Below, piece by piece: positions 25,788-35,668 of a DNA stretch of 64,000 bases. The stretch covers positions 620,001 to 684,000 of the forward strand of contig NC_027860.1 in the NCBI RefSeq assembly GCF_000187245.1. The letters are read 5' to 3'. The position numbers and the translations under genes were made by a program. Numbering within the stretch: the first letter of the stretch is position 1; each line of letters begins with the position of its first letter. The DNA is from Ogataea parapolymorpha DL-1 (taxonomy: Eukaryota; Ascomycota; Pichiomycetes; Pichiales; Pichiaceae). The notes beneath the pieces are model-generated. The model worked only from the letters and a program-made list of their open reading frames with translations, was not told the DNA's origin and made no database searches.

Positions 25788-28076
25788 TCACTCATCCAGA
25801 TCCAGCGTGACGTATGGCTGCGGCTTGCGGCCGACCAATGCAAGTATTTTATGGCGCACTTTCGATGCCAAGTTCACCATCAATGCAAACACTTTCTCAT
25901 CTTTAGCCGAGACAAATGGGTCGCCATGTTCTAGCCGGTGAAGGTACAGCTCGAATTTGATCAGATCCTTGCGACATATGATTCCCGCCATCCTGCCTCC
26001 GTCCTCGACAATGACGAGCTTTGGGCCCAGTTTCATGAAGATATTTACCAGCGTGTTGAAGGAGCTGTTGATGTTGACCCGATAATATTGGGTGTCGACA
26101 AAGCGCCCGAACGAGAGGACGTCTTGCTGGTCTTGCGGAAGTGTTGACGAGAAATTCACCGGCGTGTCCAGCGGTATTTCCAAATGGCGTAATTGTTTGT
26201 GGTAATTCAGCCCTGCCAGCAGCTGCGACCGCTTGATGATGCCTGTCACCACAGACTCGTTTTCAGCAACGACCGGGTAGCTTTGAAAACTCGTTTCTGC
26301 GAGAAGGTGCTCAACATCACGGTACGTATATCCAGAGACAGGAAGCACAACTACCTGGTCGGTCATACAGTCCGAAATGCTGTGCGGCCCAAAATCGTGC
26401 TCTTCCTTTGGGTCCAAAAATGGGATGCCGTTGAATTTGATCATCTGGTCTGCAATGCCTCCACAACCAATCCCCCAGCGGTCATTGATGATTTTAGTCA
26501 CCCCAACAACAATCATTGTGGGCACAATGTACTTGATTGCACCGGTGAGCTCAAACATTATGACGACCACTGCGAGAGTCAGGTGTGTAATCCCGCTTAG
26601 CGCGGCTGCCGCGCCAAGAAATGCATACGTGCCGGAGATGATACACTTGCCCGAGTCGGTGTTCACACACGGATTGAACGTCTCCACAAGCAAGCCTATT
26701 GCGCGTCCAAAAGTGGCACCTGCGGCCATGGACGGAACAAATATACCACATGGAACCTTGCATCCGTACGAGACTACCACCAGCACCACACGCAAAACAG
26801 TAGCATAGAACAGACTGGCGAAAAACTTTAGCTTTGAGCTTAAATGCTGGTCTATTTTGCACAGAGAGTGGTCAAACTCTCCGCCGCATTCGTGGAATAG
26901 AATTTGCATTCCCTCGGTCATTTCCAGTCGCAGAAACTCGTTGAAATAGCCAATGGCCGATGTCAGCAAACACAGGATCATAACCTCTCTTATAGCGTAA
27001 TTGGCGAGGTACTTCTGTCTAAAGGCCACCCATTTAATATTAAATTTTGCAACCAGAATTCCATAGACACCTCCAAATATCCCAAGGACGACAAATAGTG
27101 GAATCTCAAAATATTTCCAATCTGAGTCATACTTCACTTCAAACAGCACGATCTGGCCCGTACGGAACGGGTTCATGGCCGAAAGCGTTCCAGTCGCTAT
27201 CAATGCACAGTAATAACTTTTCCAGAGCGTGGATAGTTTGAAGTTGGAGCTGATTTCCTCTATGGAAAATAAAACTCCACCGATTGGCGACGCAAATGCC
27301 ACGGCAACGCCAGCTGCCGAACCAGCAGTCAGGAACTGCGACAGCGAGACGTACGATCGGCTGAACCGCTTGAACAGCTTTGGAATCACGTTACCCACGC
27401 ACGCAGCATAATGAACGCTAGGGCCTTCTTTACCCACGCTCAAGCCAGATGCAATCACCAGTGGAAGAGCGACCGATTTGATGATGAGCGTTTGCCATCC
27501 AAGGAACCCGTCCATAACAAATCCAGAAACAATGCATTTGACCTCGGAGATCCCTGATCCAGCTGCTGTGGGCGCGAAAGCCTTGCAGAGAAGAGCTGCG
27601 ATACTCCCGAACATGACAGAAATTAAAATGAATATGAGGTACTGGAGAAACGAGTTGCTGGACCACGGCTGCCATTTGGAACACCTTCCTTCCTCGCTCC
27701 AGCAGCAGAATTCCTTGTTGAGATAGAGATTCGACTGGCAATATCCCCTTTTAAAGTTTCCAAGCCATTCTGTGATGATGTTGATGGCCGCTGCGATCAG
27801 GCCGATACACACCCCCATAAGAGTGAGAGCAAGCCAGTTCTGAATCGAGGTAACAAACTTTGTCCTAAGGGTGTTCCATCTGTCGGTGGAAGGGTTCTCG
27901 CCGTGCGTTCTGGGACGGATGGCATCGTAGTACTTCTTGTTTTCCACGAGCGCTTCCTGGACCCAATCGACGGTATGGAACTCCTTGAACCGCTTTATTG
28001 GCTTCTGGGTCCTGGCAGACACCTCAAAGGTACTTCGCCAAGACGACGATCCTGCGGAAGACGACAGACGATCCAT
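25788..28076 (-). CDS. GEF1: CLC-family chloride channel/transporter
   Basis: A protein of 762 aa from ATG at 28074-28076 (S. cerevisiae Gef1 779). The CLC selectivity motifs are present: GSGISE (usually GSGIPE), GKEGPSVH and the region GGVLFSIEEIS, with about ten membrane helices from residue 85 to 560. Two CBS domains occupy the C-terminal 190 residues (SDCMTDQVVVLPV, FSSTLPQDQQ). The glutamate of GKEGP is the gating glutamate. Gef1 works in late Golgi and endosomes, supplying chloride for acidification by the V-ATPase and for copper loading of Fet3. VMA3, two genes away, belongs to the same acidification process, though linkage may be chance. Confidence 0.95.
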   Translation of the reverse strand: MDRLSSSAGSSSWRSTFEVSARTQKPIKRFKEFHTVDWVQEALVENKKYYDAIRPRTHGENPSTDRWNTLRTKFVTSIQNWLALTLMGVCIGLIAAAINIITEWLGNFKRGYCQSNLYLNKEFCCWSEEGRCSKWQPWSSNSFLQYLIFILISVMFGSIAALLCKAFAPTAAGSGISEVKCIVSGFVMDGFLGWQTLIIKSVALPLVIASGLSVGKEGPSVHYAACVGNVIPKLFKRFSRSYVSLSQFLTAGSAAGVAVAFASPIGGVLFSIEEISSNFKLSTLWKSYYCALIATGTLSAMNPFRTGQIVLFEVKYDSDWKYFEIPLFVVLGIFGGVYGILVAKFNIKWVAFRQKYLANYAIREVMILCLLTSAIGYFNEFLRLEMTEGMQILFHECGGEFDHSLCKIDQHLSSKLKFFASLFYATVLRVVLVVVSYGCKVPCGIFVPSMAAGATFGRAIGLLVETFNPCVNTDSGKCIISGTYAFLGAAAALSGITHLTLAVVVIMFELTGAIKYIVPTMIVVGVTKIINDRWGIGCGGIADQMIKFNGIPFLDPKEEHDFGPHSISDCMTDQVVVLPVSGYTYRDVEHLLAETSFQSYPVVAENESVVTGIIKRSQLLAGLNYHKQLRHLEIPLDTPVNFSSTLPQDQQDVLSFGRFVDTQYYRVNINSSFNTLVNIFMKLGPKLVIVEDGGRMAGIICRKDLIKFELYLHRLEHGDPFVSAKDEKVFALMVNLASKVRHKILALVGRKPQPYVTLDLDE

Positions 28077-28211
28077 TACCAAAAGACTAGAAAGACATAA
28101 GTGAGAAAAAAATTAGTTTAATAGTGAAGGAGAATATTCTATTACTAGAGATCCAACTGGATGCTAATTTTCTGCGTTTGTTTGTGACTTTATACATTTG
28201 TGTCCCTCTAA

Positions 28212-28865
28212 TCAGCCAACAACCAAAGTGGACTCGTCGGAGAATTCGTATTCTGGAATTTCAAGGTTCAGTGGAGCAGGGCCCTTTCTGATTCTACCGG
28301 AAATGTCGTAGTGGGAACCGTGGCATGGGCAGAACCATCCGCCAAAGTCACCGGACTCTCCAATAGGAACGCAACCCAAATGGGTGCAGATACCGAGCAT
28401 GATCAGCCACTCTGGGTTCTTCACTCTGTCCGAGTCCTTCTGTGGGTCTCTCAGAGAAGAGATGTCCACCTCGTTGGCCTCGGCAATCTCTGCCTGCGTT
28501 CTGTGTCTGATGAAAACAGGCTTACCCTGCCATTTGACAACGACGTTCTTTCCCTCAGGAATGGCGTTCAGCTTGACCTCAACCTTGGCCATGGCCAGCA
28601 CATCGGCAGAAGCCGACATGGTGGTCAAGAAGGCCTCGACGGTCGACTTGGCGGCTGCAGCTGAGATCAATCCGTACGAGCCCACCATGAAGTAAGTGTA
28701 AACTCTAGATTTGTCATTGGTTCCTTTGGATTTGTTGAGGTAGTGGGAGAAGTCTGGGGAATCGTAGGTAGACTTGAGAGCGGCAGCAGTAGAAGACAAA
28801 GTTCTAGCCTGGGAGGCCAATCCCATGTTGGCTCTAAGGCCTCTAACAAAAGATCTTGACAACAT
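28212..28865 (-). CDS. RIP1: Rieske iron-sulfur subunit of the cytochrome bc1 complex
   Basis: A protein of 217 aa (S. cerevisiae Rip1 215). The presequence is basic ([19 protein letters not shown]). A membrane helix follows near residues 55-80 ([20 protein letters not shown]) and then the hinge [10 protein letters not shown]. The Rieske cluster boxes are CTHLGC and CPCHGSHYD, with two Cys and two His ligands plus the disulfide pair. The protein carries electrons from ubiquinol to cytochrome c1 at the outer face of the inner membrane. A CCAAT box about 150 bp upstream fits respiratory control. Confidence 0.97.
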   Translation of the reverse strand: MLSRSFVRGLRANMGLASQARTLSSTAAALKSTYDSPDFSHYLNKSKGTNDKSRVYTYFMVGSYGLISAAAAKSTVEAFLTTMSASADVLAMAKVEVKLNAIPEGKNVVVKWQGKPVFIRHRTQAEIAEANEVDISSLRDPQKDSDRVKNPEWLIMLGICTHLGCVPIGESGDFGGWFCPCHGSHYDISGRIRKGPAPLNLEIPEYEFSDESTLVVG

Positions 28866-29012
28866 TGGCGACTTGTGCTAACTGTTGAAAACTTTTAAAT
28901 TGTTTTTCTTGTAAAATCCTGTGTAGTGCGTCCCGGCGAGCGTGCGTAGAGGAAAAAAAATACCGTGGAAATTATAGGCCGGCCTTATTGTAATTACAAT
29001 TAATTGCTCGTG

Positions 29013-29017
29013 ATTGG
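29013..29017 (-). promoter_or_regulatory. CCAAT box upstream of RIP1
   Basis: CCAAT on the RIP1 strand, about 150 bp before its start, with a second near-match beside it (CCAACCAATCA). It is a candidate Hap complex site. Confidence 0.45.
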
Positions 29018-29084
29018 TTGGCTGGAGAAAAACCGCAAGGTACTTTGTGCCAAAATGTTCCGACCCCCTTTTTAGACAGACAAC

Positions 29085-29157
29085 GCCCGAGTAGCGTAAT
29101 GGTTAACGCGTTTGACTTCTAATCAAAAGATTCCGGGTTCGACTCCCGGCTTGGGTG
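29085..29157 (+). tRNA. tRNA-Arg (anticodon TCT)
   Basis: A 73-nt cloverleaf. The acceptor stem GCCCGAG pairs with CTTGGGT, with two G-T pairs. The D stem is GCGT/ACGC, the anticodon stem TTTGA/TCAAA has loop CTTCTAA (anticodon TCT), and the T stem CCGGG/CCCGG has loop TTCGACT. The discriminator base is G and CCA is not encoded, as in eukaryotes. It reads AGA, the main arginine codon of yeasts. There is no intron. An A box (TAGCGTAATGG) and a B box (GGTTCGACTCC) are internal. Confidence 0.95.
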
Positions 29158-29162
29158 CTTTC

Positions 29163-29169
29163 TTTTTTT
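29163..29169 (+). terminator. RNA polymerase III terminator of tRNA-Arg
   Basis: A run of seven T residues starts 6 nt after the tRNA 3' end. Confidence 0.85.
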
Positions 29170-29265
29170 CCCCCTCCAAAGATCCTATTTTTTTAATTTC
29201 TCCCTTTTTCTCCTTATCCATGCTGAACCAAGTAGCTGCTAACCATTAATACTACTATATTCCAT

Positions 29266-30387
29266 ATGGAGGACCAGCCAGACACCTACAGCAACCTCCG
29301 AACGCTGGAAAAGGCCATTTGCACTTGGCGGGAAGAGCAGCGCCAATGCAAAGAAACCCGCTGTGAACTTATAATCCAGGAGTTGGAACTTGAAAAAGGG
29401 AAAAGCACCAGGTTCGTGGCTCCTGGTGAAGTTAGACTGTACACCAACGGCGTCCTTTTGGATGAGAGCCATATAGGGGATTTAATCTTTGACGTCAATA
29501 CGGGGACAGAGATTGTTGAGAAAACCATTCTTACGTTCCGCTTAGAGTGCGTGCTTCCCCATGGGTGGCAACTTAAACCAGATTTTAATGTTGGATGCTT
29601 TGTAATAGCAGCAGACAGCGACACGTCACACATATTTGTGTCGATGTTGGCCAATGGACTGCTGGACGCCAGCGGAATCGAAAAAGCCAAGACTGAAGTA
29701 AAGTACGACACAGACACAACAATTTGCGAAAGGCAAGTCACCGCAAACTGTCTGAAATTGTCTATATCAAGCACCACTACAATAAGCTTGCGAGATGAGC
29801 CTGTACATCGGCTGTTCAATTCACAATTGTTCAAATTGCATGTCAGTATCCAAAACTCGATAGCGGTACAGAAATATCACCCTGGCAGCATTTTACTGCG
29901 CACTGCATTGGTCTCAAACTTCTCGAGCTTTCTAAACTTTGTCCTTGGTGCGATCACATTCGGCTACTTCCGCAGAACAACCACGCTGCTCAGTGCCGTG
30001 TCGACGCTGTCCATGTTTGTTTCCTCGCTTTTACTCACCACCGTCATCATCTTGCTTTACGTCGACGCCTATAGCATATTCCAGCAGTTTGCCGCGTCGT
30101 TCAAATACTTCTTCTACTGGTGGATCGTCGTGATTGTGCATTGTTTATTATCGATGGCTATCTGTGTCTACTTCAACATGGCAAATGAGAAATACATCAT
30201 CAGCCGCGCCGTGAGCGGAAAACACACTTTTGTGAACGACCGCGGAACAGTCGAGTTCGTTATCTATTTCCAGACGACCTCAATTGTTCTCGTTCTGGCC
30301 CTCTTCTCCATCTCTCTGCTCAGAGCCAAGAAAAGACTCAACAATTTTCTCAACCTCACGCTGAAAAGCCGCGACATTCAACTTTAA
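29266..30387 (+). CDS. Unassigned multi-pass membrane protein
   Basis: A protein of 373 aa. Residues 1-215 are soluble and beta-rich, with no signal peptide. Four hydrophobic segments follow, roughly at residues 218-235, 240-266, 283-308 and 326-348, ending in a basic tail (RAKKRLNNFLNLTLKSRD). The soluble part contains a repeated pattern of short strands (VRLYTNGVLLDESHIGDLIF, TFRLECVLPHGW). I do not recognise the family and know of no S. cerevisiae counterpart. It is convergent with GCN20, only 8 bp away, and the tRNA-Arg gene lies upstream. Confidence 0.75.
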   Translation: MEDQPDTYSNLRTLEKAICTWREEQRQCKETRCELIIQELELEKGKSTRFVAPGEVRLYTNGVLLDESHIGDLIFDVNTGTEIVEKTILTFRLECVLPHGWQLKPDFNVGCFVIAADSDTSHIFVSMLANGLLDASGIEKAKTEVKYDTDTTICERQVTANCLKLSISSTTTISLRDEPVHRLFNSQLFKLHVSIQNSIAVQKYHPGSILLRTALVSNFSSFLNFVLGAITFGYFRRTTTLLSAVSTLSMFVSSLLLTTVIILLYVDAYSIFQQFAASFKYFFYWWIVVIVHCLLSMAICVYFNMANEKYIISRAVSGKHTFVNDRGTVEFVIYFQTTSIVLVLALFSISLLRAKKRLNNFLNLTLKSRDIQL

Positions 30388-30395
30388 CAGCCCGA

Positions 30396-32648
30396 TCAAT
30401 GTCTCTTGACCACTCCAGAAGCATCGGCCTTCGCCAGAATGTACTTCTTGTATGCATAGATGTCGCCGTCGAACCGTTTGACCGTGCCGTCCTCGCTGAC
30501 CCAGATCTCGTTGCAAACGCTGTTAATCATCGCGACATCGTGCGACACCATCAGAACTCCGCCCTTGAAGTTTTTGAGCGCGTCACTCAGCGCATCCAGT
30601 CCAGATGTATCCAAATGGTTCGAAGGCTCGTCCAAAATCAAAATATGGGGCGTGTTGAGACATAGCGAGGCAAAGGCCACTCTCGACTTCTGTCCTCCAG
30701 ACAGCGACTCCATCTTCTGCAAAGACAGCGAGCCGGTGATTCCAAACGACCCCAGATGTCTTCTGTACTCCTCGTCGGTCTTGCCGGGAAACTTGGTGCT
30801 CAGCCAGCTGACAGCGCTCAGGTTCAGGTCCATCTGGTCGACGTGGTGCTGCGCAAAGTAGCCAATCCGCAGCCGCGAGTTTCTGGTCACAGATCCTTGA
30901 AGTGGCGTGTTGTCGCCCATGAGGATCTTCAACAGCGTCGTTTTACCGCACCCGTTGGCTCCGACAAGCGCAATTCTCGAGTCCAGTTGCACGTCCAGGT
31001 CGACGTCCGATAGGAGCAATTTATTTGGATCATAGCCGAACGAAACACCGCTGAGCTGCAAAATTGGTGGCTGGATCTTGTCTGGCTCCGGGAATTTGAA
31101 AGTTATCTGCTTCTCCTCCTGTGGCGGCTCCAGCACAGGCAGCTTCTCGAGCTTTTTGATTCGCGACTGCGCCTCAGACGATTTCGCAGCGTTGTATCGG
31201 AACTTGTCGATGAACGCTTGCAGATGCTGTCTGTACTGCATCTGGTTCTCGTACTCGCGCTTCTGGTTCTTGAGCCGCTCCTCCCTGGTGTTGTAGAACG
31301 AGTCGAAGTTCGAGCCTCTGTAGTAATCCAGTCTCTCAGAGTGCTGATGAATTATATCGGTGGCCACCTCGTTCAAGAACGCACGGTCGTGCGAGACGAC
31401 CAGCACCGTGGCAGGATACGTTTGCAGATAATGAGCCAAGTACGTGCTCGAAGGCACGTCCAGCATGTTTGTGGGCTCGTCCAAAAGCAGCAGATCTGGC
31501 TTGCAGAAAAGTGCTCTGGCCAATGACAACCGCATCCGCCATCCTCCAGAGAACGTGTTGGTAGGCTGCTGCTGTGCCTCCTCGCTGAACCCCAAGCCGT
31601 ACAAAATCGACGCGGCCCTGCCCTCAGCACGGTCGCTCTCCATTTCGCTCAGCTTCTCGTGCACCTCCTCGAGCCGCTCTGCCAGGTCGTTCTGCTCATT
31701 TTCCAGCTTCTTCGCCTCGAGCGACTCCGGCTCAAACTCGGCCTTGAGCCTGTCGATCTCTGAGATCCGCTCGTCTATCTTTGCCTGCTCGTGCAAAAGC
31801 TGCTTCCGCCAAACGTCAGCGTCCAGCACAGACTGCAGCGCCGTGGTTTCATCTCCACGCAGCTCCTGCTCCACGTGCAAAATGGTGATGTGTTTGGGGA
31901 TGTTCAGCTCTCTGCGGGAGAGAGCACGCAGTAATGTCGACTTACCAATACCATTCTGTCCAACAAGACCATAGCGACGGCCGTACGCCAGGGTAAGCGA
32001 GGCATCTGAAAGAATACGTTTTCCTGCCCCCACGTACAGATCGAAGTTCTCCACTTTGATGTCCTTGGACTTGCCCGCGCCAGCACCAAAATCAATAGGG
32101 TTGACCTTGAGGAAGAACGAGTCGTAGTCCTCCTTGGTCTGTTCGTTGAGCAGCTTGGAAGCTTCGTACTGGACAAACTTGTTGGCGCGTTTGGCCACCT
32201 TCTTGGCGATCTTGGCCTCGGCCTTCTGCAATTTCTTCTTGTCCACACGGGTCTCCATGTTCCTACCAGTGTGCGCAATATCGGAAGTTGAGTTTAGGAG
32301 AGCCAAAGAACTGTCAAGATCACGCTGCTGATTATGGATCAGATCGACGTCCAACAGCCGTTTCGATGTGTCTCCCGTGACCGCCAACTTGGCCATGTTG
32401 TCTGCCAGTTGTTTTTTGAGTGCCTCCTGTACTTTTGCCGCGAGACCATTCACCTTGTCTGACTCTCCGCCAGCACTGACCAGAAGCTGGCTCAAAAACT
32501 GTATTTCCTTAGGAATGTCCAATTGTTGCGCAAGAACAGAGTCCTCTGTTGCGTGGAAAAGATGGCCCAGATAGCCAATAGCGTAGTCGGTGATGACCGG
32601 GTCGATCGCCGGCACCGTCTGTCTAACCTGTAACCCAAAGTTTGACAT
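30396..32648 (-). CDS. GCN20: ABC-F ATPase, positive regulator of Gcn2
   Basis: A protein of 750 aa, practically the length of S. cerevisiae Gcn20 (752). About 190 residues of N-terminal domain, which binds Gcn1, precede two ABC modules. Walker A motifs are GQNGIGKST and GANGCGKTT, signature motifs SGGWRMRLSLARALF and LSGGQKSRVAF, and Walker B LLLLDEPTN and LILDEPSNH. An arm and linker rich in Lys/Glu lies between the modules. Gcn20 with Gcn1 on ribosomes activates Gcn2 when uncharged tRNA accumulates. No membrane domain, as expected for ABC-F. Confidence 0.97.
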   Translation of the reverse strand: MSNFGLQVRQTVPAIDPVITDYAIGYLGHLFHATEDSVLAQQLDIPKEIQFLSQLLVSAGGESDKVNGLAAKVQEALKKQLADNMAKLAVTGDTSKRLLDVDLIHNQQRDLDSSLALLNSTSDIAHTGRNMETRVDKKKLQKAEAKIAKKVAKRANKFVQYEASKLLNEQTKEDYDSFFLKVNPIDFGAGAGKSKDIKVENFDLYVGAGKRILSDASLTLAYGRRYGLVGQNGIGKSTLLRALSRRELNIPKHITILHVEQELRGDETTALQSVLDADVWRKQLLHEQAKIDERISEIDRLKAEFEPESLEAKKLENEQNDLAERLEEVHEKLSEMESDRAEGRAASILYGLGFSEEAQQQPTNTFSGGWRMRLSLARALFCKPDLLLLDEPTNMLDVPSSTYLAHYLQTYPATVLVVSHDRAFLNEVATDIIHQHSERLDYYRGSNFDSFYNTREERLKNQKREYENQMQYRQHLQAFIDKFRYNAAKSSEAQSRIKKLEKLPVLEPPQEEKQITFKFPEPDKIQPPILQLSGVSFGYDPNKLLLSDVDLDVQLDSRIALVGANGCGKTTLLKILMGDNTPLQGSVTRNSRLRIGYFAQHHVDQMDLNLSAVSWLSTKFPGKTDEEYRRHLGSFGITGSLSLQKMESLSGGQKSRVAFASLCLNTPHILILDEPSNHLDTSGLDALSDALKNFKGGVLMVSHDVAMINSVCNEIWVSEDGTVKRFDGDIYAYKKYILAKADASGVVKRH

Positions 32649-32699
32649 AGAGAGAATATGAAAAAATTTACAAAAAATGTGAAAAATAATTATTTCTAC

Positions 32700-35624
32700 T
32701 TATGCCAGCAGCAGCTGTGCTTTTCTCTTACCGGTCATCTCGTCCAGTTGCGACGTGACAGAAACCTGGACACGGTCAAACACGCTCACCTGGCGCTTGC
32801 TGCCATTTTTATCTGTGAAAGTCAATTTGTACAAGTCCTCGTCAAAATGGCTTGTCCTGATATCTCCAAGGCTTTCAAGTTTAATCAGACTCTCGACGCC
32901 AAACTTCGGCACCAGAACAACAATTCCGTTCGAAAACACTTTGATCACGTATCCTTCGTGCGTGCTCTGCGTGTTCTTCATCACCTGTCCGACGTAGTAC
33001 TCAATACTGGCCCGTCCAGCAAACTGTGCGTTTCTGTGTCTCTTGTTAATGTTCTTCACCACCAGGTCCATCTTGGCCTTGTCTCTGTGCAACGGGTGCA
33101 ATGGCTCGTAGCCAATAGCGGCCGCCAGCTGTCTGTGCACCACAACGTCGCAGTACCGTCTAATTGGAGAGGTGAAGTGGGTATAGATTTCGGTAGCAAG
33201 ACCGTAATGGCGGAAATCCTCGTAGCCGTAGTTGCCGGCTGAGAAATATTCGGCTGCCATCATGCACCGTGTGGCCATAATTCTTAGCAGGGTGTTGAAA
33301 TACGGGTCCTGCGGGTCCTCGCACCTGTCGAGCGAATCTGCCAGAGCCTTGGAGCTTTCCAGAGAAATAGACATTCCCTTGCGCACACGCAACATGTCGT
33401 TCAAAACCTCAAAATTGGTGGCTGGCGGCGACGCGTGCCGTCTGAGCATGGCCACCTGCGGGAACTCGTCGTATATTTTCTTGGCCACAGAAATGTTGGC
33501 CAAAAGCATAAATTCTTCCACGAGCGAGTTGGCCTCGACGAGTTTTTTCACCTCCACCTCGCCCGGGTCAGACGTCTCACTGTCCATGTGCACCTTCACC
33601 TCTGGCGACGCGAGATTCAAGGCGCCGGCATCCAGTCTCTTCTGTTTGAGTTTCTTTGACAGCTGCAGCAAAATCCGCATACCTTTGGTCAAATCGTCCT
33701 GCTGGGACGGATCATCCATCCGCAACTGGGCCTGCTCGTAAGCAAACGCTTCCTTTGACCGGATAATCGACTTGAAGTAGTCTACGCGCACAATGTTGGC
33801 GTCCTCGTCCATTTCCCAGAGAACGCTAAATGCAAACCTGTCCACATACGGCTTCAGCGAACACAAATCCGTACCCAGTAGCATTGGCAGCATGTCGATT
33901 CTTTTGTCGACCAGGTACACAGAAGTGGCTCTGGAGGCTCCCTCCTGGTCCAAGGCCGTCCCAGGCTTCACGAAATGCGTCACGTCCGCAATGTGCACAC
34001 CCACCTCGTAGTTGCCATTAGGCAGCCGCTGAGCATGCAACGCATCGTCGATGTCCACACAGCCCGGCGGGTCGATCGAGCAGACGAGTTTCTCTCTGAG
34101 ATCACGTCTTTGCGCCAGCTGCGGGTCGCCGTTGTCGAGTTTCTCCGGCACCTTCCAGTCGTGGCCTTCCTTAGGAAGACAGTCCAGAACGTTTTTGGAA
34201 AACGGCCTATACTCCACGTCGTGCTCCAAAAGAAGTGCTTCCTGCTCCGCGTCCTTGTCCTCGATGTCGCCCAAAACACGCACAAAATGGCCGTCTGGAT
34301 ACTTCGAGGTCGGGCTCCACGAGTCGACAGCCACGACGATCCGCTTTCCTAGCAGCTCGCGGGCGCGTCTGGTGCGGATGCGCACTTTAGGCAACGATCG
34401 GTCCATCAATATGACAAAACACGACTTTGCGGCGTTTCCACCAACCTGGTCTTTGGCTGCGGAGTTTGGGGCCAGCTGCCCAACATAGAGTCGCCAGCTC
34501 CGTTTCACAATGCCCACGACTCGCGCGGTCGGAATCACCTTCTGGTCCTCGCCCTGGGCAGCCACCGCGTGTTCGGCAAGCAGTCGCCGCTCCTGGTCGG
34601 AAATGACCACCTCATCCTCGTCCTCGTCGCCTACTTCGTTGCTGTTGATGGTCTCCTCGTCGATGATCTCCGTGGACGGTTTTTTCCACTTGTTTTTTGG
34701 CAACAGCTCCACCACGACGGTGTCGCCATTGAAACTCCGGTTCAGGTTCTCTCTGCCCAAAACGAGCAGCGGCTTCGGCATCGACGGCACGGAAATCGAG
34801 CCTTCCAGAAAATTGTACGACGAAATGTTAATCGTGCCCTGGTACAGGGTCCCGTTCTTAATCCCTCCCATTAGACGCGCAGGCGAATAGTACTCCTGAT
34901 AATTGATCTCTGTGAGCTGGCGCGAAAACGTCTCGTTGGACGGCAACATGTCCTCCAACTCGTTGAAGTTCGGTAGCAGAGAAACGTAACTGTGCAAGGA
35001 CATGGTTCTGATTCCCTCGTTGACGGCTTTTTCGATGTTGTTCTTGTCGCTGGTCAGCAACACGATCGAGATCTTATGTTTTGCCAAATGCTGGCTATAA
35101 AACAATGCGCACTTTCTAATCAGTCTATCATTGTAATCCTGTGCAGACTCGCCTTTCTCGCGGGAAACAAACGAGTCGGTCTTAAACTCGTTGTGGAACA
35201 CCACAAACCGTTTGTCGTCGTTCTTGCACAGCGCACGAAGACGCATATATATAGGATAACTGCGGTTTCGCACCTCTTCCAGCACTGTTTGCGGAACGAT
35301 CACGTCGTAAAACACCTTGTCGCTTTCGAGCATATCTATGGCATTTAAAACCACGTTGGTGTCCAAAATCAAGTAGTGTCTTCCAATGTCGCTCTTGGTG
35401 ATCTCCAGGGGCTCGCCGCTCAAAATTGGCTCGCTGGGCTGGCCATCAGGAGAAGGCTTGTAGTATTCCTCGCAATCGTCGCAACAGACGCTAGAGCACG
35501 GAATGTCGTCTCTCAAATAATGCTCACGAACAATCTTCAGGGCTCCACCATTGCGGGACCGCACGAACACTTTCTGCGTGACCGCAAGTCCGTCGGCCGG
35601 ACGCTGTCTTTTCACAGAGGCCAT
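32700..35624 (-). CDS. DIS3: Exosome catalytic subunit, RNase II family
   Basis: A protein of 974 aa (S. cerevisiae Dis3/Rrp44 1001). The N-terminal Cys motif (CSSVCCDDC, residues 43-51) precedes an endonuclease PIN domain at about 72-210 ([16 protein letters not shown]). Cold-shock domains follow, then the RNB exonuclease domain at about 500-830 with [15 protein letters not shown], whose aspartates bind Mg2+. A C-terminal S1 domain ends the protein. Dis3 provides the 3'-5' exo- and endonuclease activities of the nuclear and cytoplasmic exosome. It is in tandem with GCN20 (51 bp apart). Confidence 0.97.
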   Translation of the reverse strand: MASVKRQRPADGLAVTQKVFVRSRNGGALKIVREHYLRDDIPCSSVCCDDCEEYYKPSPDGQPSEPILSGEPLEITKSDIGRHYLILDTNVVLNAIDMLESDKVFYDVIVPQTVLEEVRNRSYPIYMRLRALCKNDDKRFVVFHNEFKTDSFVSREKGESAQDYNDRLIRKCALFYSQHLAKHKISIVLLTSDKNNIEKAVNEGIRTMSLHSYVSLLPNFNELEDMLPSNETFSRQLTEINYQEYYSPARLMGGIKNGTLYQGTINISSYNFLEGSISVPSMPKPLLVLGRENLNRSFNGDTVVVELLPKNKWKKPSTEIIDEETINSNEVGDEDEDEVVISDQERRLLAEHAVAAQGEDQKVIPTARVVGIVKRSWRLYVGQLAPNSAAKDQVGGNAAKSCFVILMDRSLPKVRIRTRRARELLGKRIVVAVDSWSPTSKYPDGHFVRVLGDIEDKDAEQEALLLEHDVEYRPFSKNVLDCLPKEGHDWKVPEKLDNGDPQLAQRRDLREKLVCSIDPPGCVDIDDALHAQRLPNGNYEVGVHIADVTHFVKPGTALDQEGASRATSVYLVDKRIDMLPMLLGTDLCSLKPYVDRFAFSVLWEMDEDANIVRVDYFKSIIRSKEAFAYEQAQLRMDDPSQQDDLTKGMRILLQLSKKLKQKRLDAGALNLASPEVKVHMDSETSDPGEVEVKKLVEANSLVEEFMLLANISVAKKIYDEFPQVAMLRRHASPPATNFEVLNDMLRVRKGMSISLESSKALADSLDRCEDPQDPYFNTLLRIMATRCMMAAEYFSAGNYGYEDFRHYGLATEIYTHFTSPIRRYCDVVVHRQLAAAIGYEPLHPLHRDKAKMDLVVKNINKRHRNAQFAGRASIEYYVGQVMKNTQSTHEGYVIKVFSNGIVVLVPKFGVESLIKLESLGDIRTSHFDEDLYKLTFTDKNGSKRQVSVFDRVQVSVTSQLDEMTGKRKAQLLLA

Positions 35625-35668
35625 TTTATTATACTAAAAAAAATTATTTTATTGAATTTTTTTTTTAT

